26,875 nucleotides of DNA, from NCBI GenBank assembly GCA_905202115.1, contig CAJKQZ010000010.1:1-26875 (forward strand), given 5' to 3'. The notes under the pieces are model-generated. The model was not told the origin of the DNA, did no database searches, and was given only the letters and a program-made list of their open reading frames with translations. The stretch comes from an uncultured Prevotellaceae bacterium (GTDB lineage Bacteria > Bacteroidota > Bacteroidia > Bacteroidales > Bacteroidaceae). Position numbers and translations under genes: made by a program. Positions 24,252 through 26,875 of this stretch are shown piece after piece. Numbering within the stretch: the first letter of the stretch is position 1; each line of letters opens with the position of its first letter.

Positions 24252-24959
24252 TTAATCTTTCAGCTCTATAGGGTCGCAGTATTCATTTGTTACTTCGCTG
24301 AAAGAGCCTTCGCCGCAACGATATACTTTTCCTTTAAATTTATGAATTAAGTCGGTGTTGTGAGTACTCATTAAAACCGCTGTGCCGTTTGCGCTCAGTT
24401 CTGCAAGTAGTTTTGTTACATTTGTTGCAGCTGCTTTGTCAAGATTTCCTGTCGGTTCATCGGCCAAAATAACTTGCGGCTTGTTTAATATGGCGCGTGC
24501 AATGGCTGCTCTTTGTTGTTCTCCTCCGGAAAGTTCGTTTGGATATTTCTCTTCTTTTTCTTCAAGCCCTACGCATTCTAAGGCTTTTTTTATACGCTCG
24601 GCTATTTCGTCTTTATGATTTACACCTGTGGCGCGAAGTACAAATTCAAGATTTTTGCGGATAGTCATGTCGCTTAGAAGTTTATAATCTTGAAATATTA
24701 TTCCTTCTTTTTTACGTAAGTCAGGTATTTGTTTCCTTTTTATTTTGCTTATGTCATAATCTAAAACATAAGCTTTGCCGCTACAGATTTTCAAGTCTGC
24801 GTAGATAGTTCTTAGTATGGAACTTTTGCCTGAGCCGACAGGACCTATAAGATATACCAGTTCTCCACGCTTTATGGTAAACGTAACTCCTTTGATTATG
24901 TCGTAGTCACCTTGTCTTATGGCAACGTCTTCGTATTTTATAAGTTCATTCTTTTCCAT
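24252..24959 (-). CDS. ftsE: Cell-division ABC ATPase FtsE
   Basis: FtsE pairs with the membrane protein FtsX to control septal peptidoglycan hydrolases. The 235-aa ATPase has Walker A GPVGSGKSS (39-47), the Q-loop Gln90, the signature LSGGEQQR (143-150), Walker B VILADEP (163-169) and the switch His200 in STHNTDL. This fits the LolD/FtsE/MacB group; the sequence style (IIFQDYKLL, DMTIRKNLEFVLRATG) favours FtsE. No ftsX is present in the window. It lies 13 bp after hisIE, so it may be transcribed with the histidine genes. LolD or another group member is the main alternative. Confidence 0.85.
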   Translation of the reverse strand: MEKNELIKYEDVAIRQGDYDIIKGVTFTIKRGELVYLIGPVGSGKSSILRTIYADLKICSGKAYVLDYDISKIKRKQIPDLRKKEGIIFQDYKLLSDMTIRKNLEFVLRATGVNHKDEIAERIKKALECVGLEEKEEKYPNELSGGEQQRAAIARAILNKPQVILADEPTGNLDKAAATNVTKLLAELSANGTAVLMSTHNTDLIHKFKGKVYRCGEGSFSEVTNEYCDPIELKD

Positions 24960-24972
24960 GACTTATATTTTA

Positions 24973-25587
24973 TTAGTGTTTGTGCCAACCAGGCTGATGA
25001 CGTTCTGCTAACTCACTTATGACTTGCTCTATGCGTATGCCTCTTTGTGTAAGTAAAACAATCAAGTGATAGAGCATATCGGAACTTTCATAAATAATTC
25101 TGTCATTGTTCCCTTTTACTGCTTCTATAACGGTTTCGAGAGCTTCTTCGCCTACTTTCTGTGCGATACGTTCTATTCCGTCTTTAAATAGGCTTGTTGT
25201 GTAAGAACCTTCGGGCATTTCTTCATGGCGCTTGTTTATGAAATCCTGCAATTCGGTAAGGAACATGACGGGGTTCTTGTCATTTTTTTCGCCCCAACAC
25301 GTGTCGTTACCTGTATGGCATGTAGGACCGTGGGGAATTGCTCTGATCAACAGGGTGTCATTGTCACAGTCGACTTTCATGCTTACCAACTCCAGATAGT
25401 TTCCGCTTGTTTCTCCTTTAGTCCAAAGGCATTTGCGCGAACGGCTATAAAATGTAACGCGTTTTGTCATTAGCGTTTTCTTGTAAGCTTCTTCGTTCAT
25501 GAAACCGAGCATAAGCACGTTTCGTGTGACGTTGTCCTGAATTATAGCAGGAACCAAACCGTTCTGTTTTTCAAAATTTATATCCAT
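24973..25587 (-). CDS. hisI: Bifunctional phosphoribosyl-AMP cyclohydrolase / phosphoribosyl-ATP pyrophosphatase
   Basis: Two steps of histidine synthesis in one protein: the HisE part removes pyrophosphate from PR-ATP and the HisI part opens the ring of PR-AMP. HisI is residues about 1-105, with SRSRKCLWTKGETSGNYL (48-65) and the metal-binding DCDNDT (73-78), Cys90 and Cys97. HisE is about 106-204, with KVGEEALE (144-151) and the acidic ESSDMLYH (167-174) for metal. At 204 aa it has the size of the common hisIE fusion. It begins 40 bp downstream of hisF. Confidence 0.96.
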   Translation of the reverse strand: MDINFEKQNGLVPAIIQDNVTRNVLMLGFMNEEAYKKTLMTKRVTFYSRSRKCLWTKGETSGNYLELVSMKVDCDNDTLLIRAIPHGPTCHTGNDTCWGEKNDKNPVMFLTELQDFINKRHEEMPEGSYTTSLFKDGIERIAQKVGEEALETVIEAVKGNNDRIIYESSDMLYHLIVLLTQRGIRIEQVISELAERHQPGWHKH

Positions 25588-25627
25588 GATGATTATGGTA
25601 TATTTTGTGTCGTTTCTTTGTGTTTTC

Positions 25628-26383
25628 CTATAGTCTTACTTCCACATTTTCACTGCGAAGATATGTTTTTAATTCGGGAATTTTCAATTCGCCGTAATGG
25701 AAAATGCTTGCGGCCAAAGCAGCGTCGGCACATCCTTCGGTAAAAGTGTCGCGAAAATCTTCTTTCACTCCGGCTCCTCCCGAAGCTATAACGGGTATTC
25801 CTACATTTTTGCTTATTGTGCGTAAAGCATCATTGGCAAATCCTTTTTTTGTGCCGTCGTGGTTCATGCTGGTAAATAGAATTTCTCCGGCGCCGCGCTC
25901 ATATCCTTCTTTAGCCCAATCGAATAATGTACGTTCGGTAGGAAGTCTTCCTCCGTTAAGATAACACCTCCAAATATCTCCTTCAAGTTTTGCATCAATT
26001 GCAAGAACGCATATCTGTGAGCCGAAATGCTTTACTATTTCGTCTATCAGTGAGGGATTCCGCAATGCGGCTGAATTTACTGCAACTTTATCTGCTCCGG
26101 CTTCGAGCAAACGTCCGACATCGGCGAGCGCACTTACGCCTCCGCCAACTGTAAACGGAATGGAAATTTCCGAAGCTACTTTTTTAACCATGTCGGTAAA
26201 TGTTTTGCGCCCTTCTGCACTTGCTGTTATGTCGAGATATACTAATTCATCGGCCATTTGCTCACTGTAAGCCTTTCCCATTTCAACGGGGTCGCCTGCG
26301 TCGCGTAAACTTACGAAGTTTATGCCTTTAACGGTACGCCCGTCTTTTACATCGAGGCAAGGTATTATGCGTTTCGCTAACAT
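25628..26383 (-). CDS. hisF: Imidazole glycerol phosphate synthase cyclase subunit
   Basis: With HisH it makes imidazole glycerol phosphate and AICAR from PRFAR, using ammonia passed from HisH. It is a TIM barrel of 251 aa: the start RIIPCLDVKDGRTVKG holds the catalytic Asp11, and CVLAIDAKLEG (125-135) holds the second, Asp130. GGGVSALADVGRLLEAGADKV (80-100) and VIASGGAG near residue 200 form the phosphate sites. The neighbours hisA and hisIE complete a hisA-hisF-hisIE run; hisH, usual just upstream of hisA, lies outside the window. Confidence 0.97.
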   Translation of the reverse strand: MLAKRIIPCLDVKDGRTVKGINFVSLRDAGDPVEMGKAYSEQMADELVYLDITASAEGRKTFTDMVKKVASEISIPFTVGGGVSALADVGRLLEAGADKVAVNSAALRNPSLIDEIVKHFGSQICVLAIDAKLEGDIWRCYLNGGRLPTERTLFDWAKEGYERGAGEILFTSMNHDGTKKGFANDALRTISKNVGIPVIASGGAGVKEDFRDTFTEGCADAALAASIFHYGELKIPELKTYLRSENVEVRL

Positions 26384-26446
26384 TTACTTTTGTGGTTTTC
26401 TTTTACTTGAAGCTTTTTAGTTGCTTACGAGGTTGTGCTCGTGCTT

Positions 26447-26875
26447 TTAATTAATATCGGATGTGTTGTCTTTGTTTATTCGTTTTGCCAAATCTTCTAA
26501 TTTTATCCGTCCTTCGTATATCGCTTTGCCTATTACTACGGCAGGTATACCAGCCTCGTCAAGTTTTTCGATATCTTGTAAAGAACCGATTCCTCCGCTG
26601 GCAATCAGTTTGCAGTCGGGGTATTGTTTCATTATGCTTTTGTATAAACCGACATTCGAACCGCATAACATGCCGTCGCGTGAGATGTCTGTGCATAGCA
26701 CATGCCTTATGCCGTAGTTCCAATATTTGGAAAGCAAATCGTTTATTGTCATGCCGGAATCTTCTGTCCATGCACCGGTACGTACAATGCCGTTGCGCAC
26801 GTCGGCCGAGAGTATGAATCGTTCCGCACCGTATTTGGCAATCCACGACAAAACTTTTTCGGGATCGTTTACGGC
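26447..26875 (-). CDS. hisA: Phosphoribosylformimino-5-aminoimidazole carboxamide ribotide isomerase, C-terminal part (cut by the window edge)
   Basis: HisA isomerises ProFAR to PRFAR, the step just before HisF. The frame is open to the last base of the window, so the true start is outside; the internal Leu codon near 26849 is not the start. About 142 residues of a usual 240 are seen. The visible half-barrel includes SADVRNG, with the acidic residue expected for catalysis, TDISRDGMLCG, and IASGGIGSLQDIEKL with VIGKAIYEG at the phosphate site. It ends 63 bp before hisF on the same strand. Confidence 0.95.
   Translation of the reverse strand, partial: AVNDPEKVLSWIAKYGAERFILSADVRNGIVRTGAWTEDSGMTINDLLSKYWNYGIRHVLCTDISRDGMLCGSNVGLYKSIMKQYPDCKLIASGGIGSLQDIEKLDEAGIPAVVIGKAIYEGRIKLEDLAKRINKDNTSDIN

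Noticed and set aside
1..26875. A new multi-gene system
   Set aside because: All but two or three genes match well-known families in normal operons; only the non-coding elements remain unexplained.

Overview
The window reads as chromosomal DNA from a member of the Bacteroidota, most likely order Bacteroidales. The main clues are -7 boxes of the Bacteroidota type (TAnnTTTG) upstream of several genes, grpE-dnaJ without dnaK beside it, a complete six-gene Na+-NQR operon, a fused hisIE, adjacent lysA-lysC, and signal peptides ending in AQ. I do not assign a genus. Nearly all of it is core metabolism and membrane physiology. I found no phage, insertion sequence, CRISPR array, toxin-antitoxin pair or defence island, and no tRNA or rRNA.

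Layout from left to right: (1) 1-202 is unassigned and carries one arm of a dispersed palindromic repeat; 203-772 (-) is a small secreted protein of unknown role. (2) About 889-1083 (-) is a candidate structured RNA with a 6S-like shape. (3) 1257-4967 (-) is a likely operon cdd-grpE-dnaJ-folC. (4) 5080-5982 (+) is a glucosaminidase with two LysM domains. (5) 5983-6465 holds a 36-bp perfect palindrome, repeat copy A and a terminator. (6) 6466-13241 (-) is a tripartite RND efflux operon (adaptor, pump, outer-membrane channel) followed closely by an LpxA-type acyltransferase. (7) 13242-14010 holds the efflux promoter, repeat copy B and the nqr terminator. (8) 14011-20044 (-) is nqrABCDEF. (9) 20045-20424 holds repeat copy D and a promoter placed so close to its gene that the mRNA is probably leaderless. 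(10) 20425-21566 (+) is an IMPACT/YigZ protein overlapping a GNAT acetyltransferase. (11) 21612-26875 (-) runs, in transcription order, hisA (cut by the window edge), hisF, hisIE, ftsE, lysC, lysA.

How the parts fit together: NQR oxidises NADH, reduces quinone and exports Na+, which gives the cell a sodium motive force. The RND system expels lipophilic compounds across both membranes, and the LpxA-type enzyme behind it belongs to lipid A synthesis, so the operon may couple two outer-membrane barrier functions. The right end joins the last steps of histidine synthesis to the first and last enzymes of the lysine/diaminopimelate route.

The most notable non-coding signal is a repeat family built on the palindrome AAAATATGTCTGAGATA-N8-TATCTCAGACATATTTT. 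Two 143-bp copies, about 93% identical by hand alignment, lie in opposite orientation on either side of the efflux/lpxA operon. A diverged composite copy lies between nqrA and the IMPACT gene, and a single arm sits at the left edge. This looks like a MITE- or REP-like intergenic element. I did not find a convincing new multi-gene system.
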